The position numbers and the translations under genes are program-made. Source: Leeuwenhoekiella sp. (lineage in GTDB: Bacteria > Bacteroidota > Bacteroidia > Flavobacteriales > Flavobacteriaceae). Taken from it: a stretch of DNA of 64,000 nucleotides. The stretch spans positions 372,001 through 436,000 of the forward strand of contig PAPI01000001.1 of the NCBI GenBank assembly GCA_002708845.1, in the 5' to 3' direction. The notes below the pieces were generated by a model. That model was not told the origin of the DNA, searched no databases, and worked only from the letters and a program-made list of their open reading frames with translations. Of this stretch, positions 26,771 through 34,996 are shown piece after piece; the first letter of the stretch is position 1; each line of letters opens with the position of its first letter.

Positions 26771-28514
26771 TAGATATCGAGATCAAAAGTTTTACGCAAT
26801 AGTTCAAGATCAGGGTTCTTATCCTTCAATTTTTCATACTTCTCGCGGGTGGTGTACGCATATTTTCGCTCTGCCGCCTCATTTACAGTGATTGCAATGG
26901 TAATATCGTAATTACGTAATTTCCGTTTTAAAAATTCAAGAAGCCCACCCTGTGCACGCTCCAGTTCAATTTTCATTGTTTCATTCGGAAATTCCAGATG
27001 AATGGTTGTGCCCTGTAGGGTAGGAGTATCGGTTTCGAGATTAGAAGCCAGTATTTTTTCACCTTTCTTTTGTAGCCGGGATACATACTCTTTCCAGGCG
27101 GCCTGCATTGCAACCTCCGTAAACGATTCTCGCGGTAGTTTACTTGCATCAACCTCTTCAAGAGTTTGTTTTTCAAGAATTTCTTTTTTCCGCTTTAAAC
27201 CTTTAAGAGAAAGACCTGAAACGGGTTTCTTTGCGGTAATTGGGGCAGCTGGCAGCTCAGTTGACTTAGTTTGCTGAGCAGTCGTATTATTAGCTTCCGG
27301 TTGAATTACTGCGGTGGTATCAGTTGACTCTGAGGTTTGTTTTTGTTGTTCCGGTTGAGTTTTTGAGTTTTGGGAATGAGCCGGACGCACCGGAACAGCA
27401 TTTTTAAAATAACTTGCCGGAATTATGAAATCAGAGGCTTTTTTTTTTCTCCATCAAAAGTGATAGAGGCAAGCTGCATCAGGCAAAGTTCAACCAGTAG
27501 TCTGGGATTGCGGCTGGTGCGGTATTTCAAATCGCATTCATTGGCTTTGTCAAGCGCTTGCATCAAAAAAGAAAGACTTGTCTTTTCAGCCTGATCCTTG
27601 TATTTTTTCTGTGTGCCTTCACCCACTTCAAGTAATGGGATTGTAGCGGTATTTTTACAAACCATTAGATCCCTGAAATGGGATGCAAGGCCGGCAATAA
27701 AATGATGCCCGTCAAACCCTCGGGATAGAATCTCATTAAAATGCAAAAGTAGCTGAGGAATATTATTCTCAAGCAATAAATCAGTAATCTCAAAATAGGT
27801 ATCGTAATCGAGTACATTTAGATTCTCGGTCACGGCTGCTCGCGTAAGATTATCTCCGCAAAAACTGACTACCCGGTCAAACGTTGAAAGAGCATCGCGC
27901 AGTGCACCATCGGCTTTTTGAGCAATGATATGCAAGGCTTCTTCTTCGGCAGTAATGCCTTCCTGTTTAGCGATATCTACCAGATGTTCCCGAATATCTT
28001 TAACCGTAATTCGTTTGAAATCGAAAATTTGACAGCGGGATAGAATGGTTGGGATTATCTTATGCTTTTCGGTAGTTGCCAGAATAAAAATGGCATGTTT
28101 AGGCGGTTCTTCCAGTGTTTTCAGAAATGCGTTGAAAGCAGCTGAAGAAAGCATATGTACCTCATCAATGATGTAAACCTTGTATTTGCCTACCTGAGGT
28201 GCAATACGTACCTGATCTATAAGATTACGTATATCATCTACCGAATTATTTGAGGCAGCATCCAGCTCAAAGATATTAAAAGCGTAATCCTCATTTTCAT
28301 CCACCTGTTCATCAGCCTCCTGGTTGATTTTTTTTGCTAAAATACGGGCACAGGTGGTTTTACCCACACCGCGAGGTCCTGTAAAAAGCAAGGCCTGAGC
28401 CAGGTGATTGTTTTTTATAGCATTTTCAAGCGTATTTGTAATAGCCTGTTGGCCTACCACGTCTTTAAACGTTGCAGGTCTGTATTTTCGGGCTGATACG
28501 ATAAACTGTTCCAC
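26770..28514 (-). CDS. dnaX: DnaX, DNA polymerase III clamp-loader subunit tau/gamma, in two frames joined at an A10 run
   Basis: The clamp-loader ATPase. The likely start is GTG at 28514 (MEQFIVSARKYRPATF), 46 bases after a TATATTTG box; the longer ATG at 28562 would overlap that box. Zero frame: Walker A GPRGVGKT (46-53), Walker B YIIDEVH (114-120), sensor DAASNNSVDDIR (85-96), then TAA at 27423 giving 363 residues. The usual zinc-module cysteines between Walker A and DAASN are absent, replaced by an acidic stretch. The -1 frame continues from the A10 run (27448-27439) without a stop, reading KASDFIIPASYFKNAVPVR, a low-complexity linker, then a folded C-terminal domain to 26770. A slip gives 581 residues (tau-like). 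Polarity is the reverse of E. coli, where the shift makes gamma. A sequencing error of one base cannot be excluded. Confidence 0.9.
27439..27448 (-). other. A10 slippery run in dnaX (candidate -1 frameshift or transcriptional slippage site)
   Basis: Ten consecutive A on the minus strand, read zero-frame as GAA AAA AAA AAG then CCT CTG ATT TCA TAA. Slipping back one base gives AAA GCC TCT GAT and opens 223 more codons. One extra A in the transcript has the same effect; one fewer A leads to a stop after two codons. GGAG lies immediately 5' of the run, too close to act like the E. coli upstream Shine-Dalgarno stimulator. Only weak downstream pairing (CCGG repeats) is visible. Confidence 0.75.
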
Positions 28515-28559
28515 AAATGCTTTTTTGAAAGATAGCCCTAATAGAAAATAGGTCTCTGG

Positions 28560-28567
28560 CAAATATA
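28560..28567 (-). promoter_or_regulatory. -7 box (TATATTTG) for dnaX
   Basis: An exact TAnnTTTG match on the minus strand, about 45 bases before the GTG start at 28514. It argues against the ATG at 28562 as the start. No TTG is at the ideal -33 distance (one is 13 bases away). Confidence 0.5.
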
Positions 28568-28658
28568 ATTATACCCCTGTCAATATGCATAAGTAATGCG
28601 GATTTTTCCCAACGTCTTATCAACAATCTAAGCGAAAACCAGTAGTTTATTTAATGTC

Positions 28659-28685
28659 TTGATTCTTAAATAAGCTGTACTTTTG
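28659..28685 (+). promoter_or_regulatory. Promoter of the RNase P RNA gene
   Basis: TACTTTTG (28678-28685), an exact -7 match, with TTG at 28659-28661 (16-base spacer, slightly short). The RNA 5' arm begins about 5 bases downstream, as expected for a stable RNA. Confidence 0.7.
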
Positions 28686-28690
28686 CCGTA

Positions 28691-29001
28691 AGCAGACCGC
28701 CTTATCGCTTTAGACCATTTAGGCTCTAAGGAGGAAAGTCCGGACACCAGAGGGAGGCATAGCGGCTAACGGCCGTCTGGCTTAGTTTAAGTCAAGGACC
28801 AGTGCAACAGAAAGGATGTACAGGTAATGCTGTAGTGAAATCAGGTAAACTCTATGCGGTGCAATGTCATGTAAACCGGCAATTAAGTGTTTCCCGCGCG
28901 ATGCCGGAGGGTAGACAGATAGAGCTTTTGAGTAATCAAAAGTCCAGATAAATGATAAGGTATTACTTAGGTAAGAACAGAATCCGGCTTACAGGTCTGC
29001 T
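28691..29001 (+). ncRNA. rnpB: RNase P RNA, bacterial type A
   Basis: The catalytic RNA of RNase P that matures the 5' end of tRNA. Conserved segments are present in order: P1 5' arm AGCAGACCGCC near 28691, AGGAGGAAAGTCCGGACACC (CR-I region, about 28729), ACAGAAAGGATGTACAGG, and the 3' ACAGAATCCGGCTTACAGG (CR-V region, about 28977) followed by the P1 3' arm GGTCTGC ending at 29000. A T7 run follows, so the P1 stem end doubles as a terminator-like structure. About 311 bases, normal for the family. The convergent gene's stop codon (29006) falls in the T tract. Confidence 0.95.
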
Positions 29002-29005
29002 TTTT

Positions 29006-29389
29006 TTATTGTGCTTCAACAAACGTGTTGGCCCAGTCAATAGCTTCTTTTAAAGTCCCAAAGATTTTGGTTCTCTTTGTCATGAAATTCTTTTCGAAAT
29101 TTGCCGTTTGCATTTTAGAGGCCGTTTCAGTCACTATTGCAACTCCTATCATGTTGGAAATTCCAATGCAGTTAAGATAATCAACAGGATTTACATTAAA
29201 ATCGTATTTCCGATTTGATATATATATGTAAGGTTTTGCTGTACCGTAATATTCTTCTAAAATGACTAGTACTTCATCAAATAAATCGCGCGTAAGATAA
29301 CAACCTTCCTTTACCTCAGAAATCACATAATTTTGAGAGCAGGTAAGTCTTGTGAAGCTTAATGCGTATTCTTTTATTTCTACAGGCAT
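29006..29389 (-). CDS. Small protein, SpoIIAA/STAS-like (uncharacterised)
   Basis: 127 residues, no signal peptide. Strand/helix alternation (YIYISNRKYDFNVNPVDYL, GVAIVTETASKMQTANFEKN) and the final FGTLKEAIDWANTF resemble SpoIIAA-like (STAS/SEC14) proteins common in Bacteroidota, which end in a similar helix. No catalytic residues are evident. It lies 33 bases downstream of rsmD and its stop sits in the rnpB terminator tract, so both transcripts meet there. Family assignment is tentative. Confidence 0.7.
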   Translation of the reverse strand: MPVEIKEYALSFTRLTCSQNYVISEVKEGCYLTRDLFDEVLVILEEYYGTAKPYIYISNRKYDFNVNPVDYLNCIGISNMIGVAIVTETASKMQTANFEKNFMTKRTKIFGTLKEAIDWANTFVEAQ

Positions 29390-29422
29390 AAGGCAAGCAC
29401 TGAAAATTATAAATCTTTACTG

Positions 29423-29962
29423 TTATGAGTTCTTAAAAAAACTAAAGGCACTACCGCCATATTTGCGAAGTTCATTAAAGTTACGAATATTCTGTAAGTC
29501 AGTGTGTTTGCTATGCTCTAAAATTAATGAGCCTTCGGGTTTTAGCAGATTATTATCAAAAACAAGATCTATAATGGCAATAAACTGGCTGTCTTCAAAA
29601 TCGTAAGGGGGATCTGCAACTATAATATCATAGGCATTGTTTTCACGGCTCAAAAAAGTATACACATCAGACTTAAATGTTTCTATAGGCATTTCGAGCT
29701 CTGTAGCTGTCTTAGTGATGTATTGTACACAACCGGAATGGGCATCAATAGCTGTTATTTGCGGTACACCTCTGGATGCAAATTCATAACTGAGATTACC
29801 GGTGCCAGAGAACAGGTCTAATACGCGCAACGTGCTGAATTGGTATCGGTTTCTGAGAATATTGAAAAGGGATTCTTTAGCCATGTCAGTTGTTGGTCTG
29901 ACGGGCAGTTTTTTTGGCGCGATAAGACGCCTCCCTTTATGAATTCCGCTAATGATTCTCAT
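29423..29962 (-). CDS. rsmD: RsmD, 16S rRNA (guanine-966 N2) methyltransferase
   Basis: 179 residues. It methylates G966 of 16S rRNA during 30S assembly. N-terminal MRIISGIHKGRRLIAPKKL and VRPTTDMAKESLFNIL are typical. SAM motif LRVLDLFSGTGNLSYEFASRG is near residues 45-65, and the catalytic DPPY motif is in IIVADPPYDF. Length is normal. It is 3 bases downstream of the DUF3822 gene, likely in one transcript. Confidence 0.95.
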   Translation of the reverse strand: MRIISGIHKGRRLIAPKKLPVRPTTDMAKESLFNILRNRYQFSTLRVLDLFSGTGNLSYEFASRGVPQITAIDAHSGCVQYITKTATELEMPIETFKSDVYTFLSRENNAYDIIVADPPYDFEDSQFIAIIDLVFDNNLLKPEGSLILEHSKHTDLQNIRNFNELRKYGGSAFSFFKNS

Positions 29963-29965
29963 AGT

Positions 29966-30763
29966 TTAAAGGTATTGCAGGTAGGTGTTCTTTAATAGAT
30001 TAGACTCCGTCGCTTTCTGTGTTATACTTACGCTTCTGATGTAGTCGTAAATGAGTCTATAAGTTTCATCATTTTCATCAATTGCTCCTTTGAGAATAAT
30101 TGGATTTATTTCCGGATCAAGCTGTAGTTGCTCGTAGCAATAGAGAATATAATAAACGCAATCTGCTGCGTTCTCATAGTTAAAGCGATTATTCAACAAC
30201 AATTGTTTATTTTTCCTTGCAATGATTGAAATTGAAGTTTTTGATACGTGAACACAAACTTCTTTTAAATCTTCAGAAGGATGTTGATCAGTTAAAACAG
30301 ACTTAAGGAAAACGCTTTGACTGTGATAAAAGGTAAAAGTTCCAAAATGATCAAAGAAAAAGTTATTGATATTCGAAAATGGAATGTAGACATTAATAAG
30401 GTCAAGTTCTTCCAATTCATCATAAACTGTAAAGTCCGTTTTTAAAATTTTAGTATTGAACTTCAGGTAATCAGCAAGATTGTTTTGGTCAAAAAGATTT
30501 TCGGGAACCACTGTGAAAAGTTCGTTGTCGTAGATAACCACCACCTCGTGAAAGGTATTGTTAAGTTGAGGAAGAGTACTAAAAACCTCTTTAATTTTAA
30601 CCAGAGCCTGTTCAGGAGAATGGACGTACTCAAAAGGAAAACGATCTGAATCAATCAATCGGTCATCTGAAATATTTTTGATACAAAAAGAAAATCCATC
30701 CAAGCTAACTTGGATGGATAGTTTATGATTTTCAGGATCTTGAAGATTTTTATTCATCAGCAT
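29966..30763 (-). CDS. DUF3822 family protein
   Basis: 265 residues (257-265 depending on ATG at 30763 or 30757, both overlapping the upstream stop by 8-14 bases). Soluble, no signal peptide. It begins LSIQVSLDGFSFCIKNISDD and has EVVVIYDNELFTVVPENLF, typical of DUF3822, a Bacteroidota family with a predicted actin-like fold. The adjacent rsmD is a common neighbour. Function is unknown; the overlap with the upstream membrane-anchored protein suggests a shared operon. Confidence 0.85.
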   Translation of the reverse strand: MLMNKNLQDPENHKLSIQVSLDGFSFCIKNISDDRLIDSDRFPFEYVHSPEQALVKIKEVFSTLPQLNNTFHEVVVIYDNELFTVVPENLFDQNNLADYLKFNTKILKTDFTVYDELEELDLINVYIPFSNINNFFFDHFGTFTFYHSQSVFLKSVLTDQHPSEDLKEVCVHVSKTSISIIARKNKQLLLNNRFNYENAADCVYYILYCYEQLQLDPEINPIILKGAIDENDETYRLIYDYIRSVSITQKATESNLLKNTYLQYL

Positions 30764-31403
30764 CCCCGTAACTCTTAGGCCAGTTACCGGCTGTTTTAAC
30801 TTCGGTCATAGAACCTACTGTAAGATATGCTCCATTAACACCTTCAACAGAAAGAACCTGCTTTTCTTTGGCTACATAATCTTTAGGCTGATCTGCAAGA
30901 AGAACATCTTTTGAAACTTTGGCTTCAAAAACAGGAATTGGCACATCGCTCTTTAGAATTGTACCGGCATCCATTTCAAATTTAGCATCCTTTACAGGAC
31001 CCGGAACATTCATCATAGTTTTATAACGATCAGTTCCTTGAAAAAGAGAATCTTTTACAGAACGGAAACCTAAAGTATCAATAATGGTTATCTCTTTATT
31101 GGTATCTACACGGTATCTTCTCGTTAGTTCTTCATCCAATACAAGTGTATCGCGACGTTCAGTTAGTGTGAATTCTGCAGTATCAATAAATTCGATCAAC
31201 TGGTTGAAATCTTTAGCAAACTTACCGGTAAGCTGTCTGTATGCCAACTGAGATTTCTGGATGTCTTTAAGTTTATCTACCGCTTTTTGATAGCGAACAA
31301 CTTTAAGATCATTAAACTTGACTTCGCCATAAACAGAGTCAAAAAGTAAATATCCCAATACTCCGATCACTACCCAAAGTACTAACTGAATTACTATTTT
31401 CAT
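30750..31403 (-). CDS. Membrane-anchored protein of unknown function
   Basis: 217 residues from the ATG at 31403 (MKIVIQLVLWVVIGVLGYLL); a longer start at 31442 is unlikely. One N-terminal membrane segment (about 4-22), then a periplasmic-looking region beginning YGEVKFNDLKVVRYQKAVDK with a coiled helix (KLKDIQKSQLAYRQL), then beta-rich sequence. The helix-plus-beta pattern resembles a pilin-like fold but no family is certain. It precedes DUF3822 and rsmD. A related arrangement in flavobacteria is uncharacterised to my knowledge. Confidence 0.75.
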   Translation of the reverse strand: MKIVIQLVLWVVIGVLGYLLFDSVYGEVKFNDLKVVRYQKAVDKLKDIQKSQLAYRQLTGKFAKDFNQLIEFIDTAEFTLTERRDTLVLDEELTRRYRVDTNKEITIIDTLGFRSVKDSLFQGTDRYKTMMNVPGPVKDAKFEMDAGTILKSDVPIPVFEAKVSKDVLLADQPKDYVAKEKQVLSVEGVNGAYLTVGSMTEVKTAGNWPKSYGDADE

Positions 31404-31519
31404 TCGATGTGTGGTTTTAAATTTAATTAAGGTTATAAGCAAATCTACAATTTTTTTTTAATCGTTAAAGGATATCAGCCTAAATTTCCTTAGTATCTTT
31501 ACAATCAAGATAACCATAC

Positions 31520-32953
31520 ATGAAGCTAGACGAGCACGCATTTTATAAGCTTTTACTTCAGGACTTTCCCTTTCAACCTACCGAAAAACAGAACTTGCTG
31601 CTGATGCAGTTAAGCAACTTTTTGTTTGATGATAAAAAGGATAATTTATTTGTTCTGAAGGGGTATGCTGGTACAGGGAAGACAACTCTTATTGGTACAG
31701 TGGTCAAAAATTTGTGGCGCATACGCATGTCTTTTGTACAAATGGCCCCAACGGGGAGAGCAGCAAAGGTTATTTCCAGTTACAGTGATAAACCGGCTCA
31801 AACCATACATCGAAAAATTTACTATCCAAAAAAGGAACGGGGAGGAGGTGTGTCATTCACCCTACAACGCAATAAGCATCGCAATACACTATTTATTATA
31901 GATGAGGCCTCGATGATTTCTGATAATGCATCAGAGTCTAAACTGTTTGAAAACGGATCGCTGCTTGATGATTTGATGCTTTACATATATAGTGGTCACA
32001 ACTGTAAGCTACTCTTAATAGGCGATGAAGCTCAATTACCTCCGGTAAAAATGGAGCTTAGTCCTGCTCTGGATACAAAGAACTTGGAACTACAGTTTAA
32101 TAAAACCGTAAAAAGCATAGAACTCGACGAGGTTATGCGGCAGGCAGAAACAAGTGGGATTTTAAAAAATGCCACGCGTATACGTGAGTTTATGAATGAT
32201 GGTCTTTATGAAGATTTTAGGTTTGATCTAAGCGGTCAGAATGATGTAGTTCGTCTTATTGACGGTCACGAAATTATGGATGCTCTTGGAGACTCCTATC
32301 GAGAATTTGGAAATGAAGGCACAGCAATAATCGTAAGGTCTAATAAGCGTGCGAATCTCTACAACCAGCAGATACGCTCGCGCATTTTGTTTAAGGAAGA
32401 AGAGGTAAGTGCAGGGGATTACTTTATGGTCGTTAAAAACAATTATTTTTGGCTTGATGCAAAAAGCGATGCCGGTTTTATTGCTAATGGAGATATCGTA
32501 GAGATTCTTGAAATATTCAGTATAAAAGAGCTCTATGGTTTCCGCTTTGCGGAAGTAAAGGTCAAAATGACTGATTACCCCAGTTTAGATCCGTTTGAAA
32601 CGGTTCTTTTGCTGGACACCCTAACTTCTGAAACTCCCTCGCTACCCTATGAAGATTCAAACAGGCTTTATCAGGAAGTAATGAAAGATTATGAGGATGA
32701 AACTTCTAAATATAAGAAGTTTATGAAAGTTAAAAACAACAAATATTTTAATGCACTTCAGGTCAAATTCTCTTATGCCATTACCTGTCACAAGTCTCAG
32801 GGTGGTCAATGGGATACGATTATGGTGGAACAGCCTTATTTGCGTGATGGCATGAATAAAGATTATTTACGCTGGCTGTACACGGCTGTAACTCGTGCTC
32901 AGAAAAAACTGTATCTTATAGGTTTTAAAGATGATATGTTTGTAGACGCTTAA
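31520..32953 (+). CDS. RecD-like superfamily I DNA helicase (AAA_30 / UvrD C2)
   Basis: 477 residues. Walker A GYAGTGKTT (48-56), motif II FIIDEAS, LLIGDEAQLPPV (motif III), and the C-terminal YAITCHKSQGGQWDTIMVEQ and WLYTAVTRAQKKLYLIG (UvrD C2) mark a RecD2-like 5'-3' helicase without the long N-terminal extension. It is shorter than RecD2 (about 730), so it is the compact form seen across Bacteroidota. It starts a plus-strand run with DUF4126 3 bases downstream. A role in DNA repair is inferred from family only. Confidence 0.9.
   Translation: MKLDEHAFYKLLLQDFPFQPTEKQNLLLMQLSNFLFDDKKDNLFVLKGYAGTGKTTLIGTVVKNLWRIRMSFVQMAPTGRAAKVISSYSDKPAQTIHRKIYYPKKERGGGVSFTLQRNKHRNTLFIIDEASMISDNASESKLFENGSLLDDLMLYIYSGHNCKLLLIGDEAQLPPVKMELSPALDTKNLELQFNKTVKSIELDEVMRQAETSGILKNATRIREFMNDGLYEDFRFDLSGQNDVVRLIDGHEIMDALGDSYREFGNEGTAIIVRSNKRANLYNQQIRSRILFKEEEVSAGDYFMVVKNNYFWLDAKSDAGFIANGDIVEILEIFSIKELYGFRFAEVKVKMTDYPSLDPFETVLLLDTLTSETPSLPYEDSNRLYQEVMKDYEDETSKYKKFMKVKNNKYFNALQVKFSYAITCHKSQGGQWDTIMVEQPYLRDGMNKDYLRWLYTAVTRAQKKLYLIGFKDDMFVDA
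32540..32554. repeat. Palindrome TTCCGC-TTT-GCGGAA inside the helicase gene
   Basis: TTCCGC (32540-32545), TTT, GCGGAA (32549-32554). Same architecture as the palindrome at 2701 with one compensated base pair, and it stays in frame. Confidence 0.45.
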
Positions 32954-32956
32954 GTT

Positions 32957-33526
32957 ATGGAGATCATTCTTAGTATATGTCTTGGGGTAGGTCTGGCCGC
33001 CGCTGCCGGTTTTAGAATCTTTTTGCCCTTACTCGCTTTGAGCACCGCTTCCTATTTTGATTGGGTTGATCTCAATGAAAACTGGCTATGGTTAGGTTCG
33101 TGGCAAACCCTTGTTCTTTTGGGTATTGCCACGGTGCTCGAATTACTTGCTTATTACATTCCCTGGTTTGATAATGCACTTGACACCATTGCTGTACCTC
33201 TGGCTACTGTTGCGGGTACAATTCTATTTTTTGTGACGCTGGGCGATTTTGATCCCTGGGTTTCCTGGGCTTTGGCAATCATTGGAGGAGGAGGAACCGC
33301 TGGTCTCATTGCCGGAACTACTGCAACAGCACGGGCAGCCTCAACAACTACAACCATGGGTTTTGCAAACCCGGTGTTTTCAACCCTAGAGGCTGTTTTT
33401 TCTACACTATTGTCAATTCTTGCCCTTATATTTCCTATTCTTGCGCTCATTTTGGTAATCTATATTATATACCGATTGCTACGCTTTTTTAAAAGGAGAA
33501 AGCAAAAATCAGCCACAAAGCTTTAA
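32957..33526 (+). CDS. DUF4126 family membrane protein
   Basis: 189 residues with at least four hydrophobic segments: start to about 25 (EIILSICLGVGLAAAAGFRI), about 48-66, about 76-95 and about 140-175. AAAAGFRIFLPLLALSTASY and the small-residue turn TATARAASTTTTMGFANPV match DUF4126. It lies 3 bases after the helicase stop and 6 bases before kdsB, so it is probably co-transcribed. The family's function is unknown. The C-terminal KRRKQKSATKL is a basic cytoplasmic tail. Confidence 0.85.
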   Translation: MEIILSICLGVGLAAAAGFRIFLPLLALSTASYFDWVDLNENWLWLGSWQTLVLLGIATVLELLAYYIPWFDNALDTIAVPLATVAGTILFFVTLGDFDPWVSWALAIIGGGGTAGLIAGTTATARAASTTTTMGFANPVFSTLEAVFSTLLSILALIFPILALILVIYIIYRLLRFFKRRKQKSATKL

Positions 33527-33532
33527 ATTTTA

Positions 33533-34288
33533 ATGAATACAAAACTCAGAACTATTGCAATGATTCCTGCCCGCTATGAAGCCAGCAGATTTCCCGGTAA
33601 GCTTATGCAGGACCTTGAAGGTAAACCGGTAATTATACGTACCTACGAGGCAGCTAAGGCGACCAAACTTTTTGACGAGGTTTATGTTGTTACAGATAGT
33701 GAAGAGATCAAAAAAGCTGTTGAACAGGCATCCGGTAAGGTAATCATGAGTAGAGTAGAACATAGCTGTGGAAGTGATCGTATTGCCGAAGCTGTACAAG
33801 AACTGGACATAGATATTGTTGTAAATGTACAGGGAGACGAGCCATTTACAAATGCAGAAGATATGCGCAATGTGCTTCAGGTTTTTTATGAAGAGGGAGC
33901 AGAGTACATTGACCTTGCCTCGCTTATGACACCAATGCGACTGCAAACCGAAATTGAAAACCCCAATAACGTAAAGGTTATTGTTGATCAAAATAATTTT
34001 GCCTTGTATTTTTCACGTGCGCCTATTCCATACCCCAGAGATCGGGATATTGATGTTACGTATTATAAGCATAAGGGTATCTATGCTTTTAGGAAAGAGG
34101 CTGTGCTTGATTTCGCGAGATTGCCTATGCGCGAACTCGAAGCCTCTGAAAAAATTGAAGCCATACGCTATCTCGAGTACGGCAAACGCATTAAAATGGT
34201 ATATTCAGACACGCCGGCTATAGGCATTGATACGCCTCAAGACCTGGAAGAAGCTCGTAATATTCTCAGGACAAAAAAGCATAAATGA
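33533..34288 (+). CDS. kdsB: KdsB, CMP-Kdo synthetase
   Basis: 251 residues. It activates Kdo with CTP for lipid A core synthesis. N-terminal nucleotide-binding segment [17 protein letters not shown] (about 9-25), [10 protein letters not shown] (about 95-104), and C-terminal [13 protein letters not shown] with [11 protein letters not shown] are characteristic. Length is normal. The stop overlaps the acyltransferase start by 4 bases (ATGA), so LPS and phospholipid-type enzymes are coupled. Confidence 0.96.
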   Translation: MNTKLRTIAMIPARYEASRFPGKLMQDLEGKPVIIRTYEAAKATKLFDEVYVVTDSEEIKKAVEQASGKVIMSRVEHSCGSDRIAEAVQELDIDIVVNVQGDEPFTNAEDMRNVLQVFYEEGAEYIDLASLMTPMRLQTEIENPNNVKVIVDQNNFALYFSRAPIPYPRDRDIDVTYYKHKGIYAFRKEAVLDFARLPMRELEASEKIEAIRYLEYGKRIKMVYSDTPAIGIDTPQDLEEARNILRTKKHK

Positions 34289-34821
34289 AACTTATAGCAA
34301 AAACCATTTACCAGCTTTTGGGATGGAAAATAAAAGGCCATTTCCCGAAAGAAGTTAAAAAAATGGTTGTAATTGCTGCGCCCCATACTAGCTGGCACGA
34401 TTTCTATATGGCGCTTTTATTTAGAAGTATCATTGGTGTAGAAATTAATTTTTTAGGTAAAAAAGAACTTTTTAAATGGCCTTTTGGCTGGTATTTTAGA
34501 AAGGTAGGTGGTACTGCGCTTGATCGTACTCCGGGTCAAAATAAGGTCACCTATATCGCTTCACTATTTAAGGAACGGGAAACGTTTCGGCTGGCACTTT
34601 CTCCTGAGGGTACCCGTAAAAAAGTAGAAAACTGGAAAACGGGTTTTTACTACATAGCTCTGGAAGCTCACGTGCCAATCTTAACCATAACGATGGATTT
34701 TCAAAATAAGCAGCATAAAATTGGCTCATTATTCTATCCAACTGGTGATGGTAATCGTGACTTAAAAGAACTTCGATTGTTCTTCAAAAACGTCAAAGGT
34801 AAAATACCTGAAAACAGCTAG
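34285..34821 (+). CDS. Lysophospholipid acyltransferase-like protein
   Basis: 178 residues, PlsC-type fold. Motif I HTSWHD (H34, D39) in [15 protein letters not shown], motif II near [12 protein letters not shown], motif [12 protein letters not shown]. Short, with no membrane anchor longer than the N-terminal amphipathic stretch. It likely acylates lysophosphatidic acid or a related lipid, and overlaps kdsB, so it may act on the envelope. A weak hairpin terminator follows. Confidence 0.88.
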   Translation: MKLIAKTIYQLLGWKIKGHFPKEVKKMVVIAAPHTSWHDFYMALLFRSIIGVEINFLGKKELFKWPFGWYFRKVGGTALDRTPGQNKVTYIASLFKERETFRLALSPEGTRKKVENWKTGFYYIALEAHVPILTITMDFQNKQHKIGSLFYPTGDGNRDLKELRLFFKNVKGKIPENS

Positions 34822-34870
34822 TATATAGCGGTTTATGATTTTTTTCAAAGCTGAGATTGCTAATCTTAAG

Positions 34871-34891
34871 TTAAAAAACCTCCTTTTTTAA
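34871..34891 (+). terminator. AT-only inverted repeat after the acyltransferase
   Basis: TTAAAAAA (34871-34878), CCTCC, TTTTTTAA (34884-34891). A perfect 8-bp inverted repeat but without a GC core, so terminator function is uncertain. Confidence 0.35.
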
Positions 34892-34996
34892 ATTTTAAAC
34901 AACTGTAAATCAGGTAATTATATTTAAGCCTGTTTTTGCTCTGAAAAAATGCAAAACCATAGGACATGACAGGTCGTATGTATTCGTAAATCAACA

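Noticed and set aside
28515-28562. ATG at 28562 as the dnaX start (adding MPETYFLLGLSFKKAF)
   Set aside because: The extra 16 residues do not look like the DnaX N-terminus, and the ATG overlaps a perfect TATATTTG box. GTG at 28514 gives the standard MEQFIVSARKYRP start.
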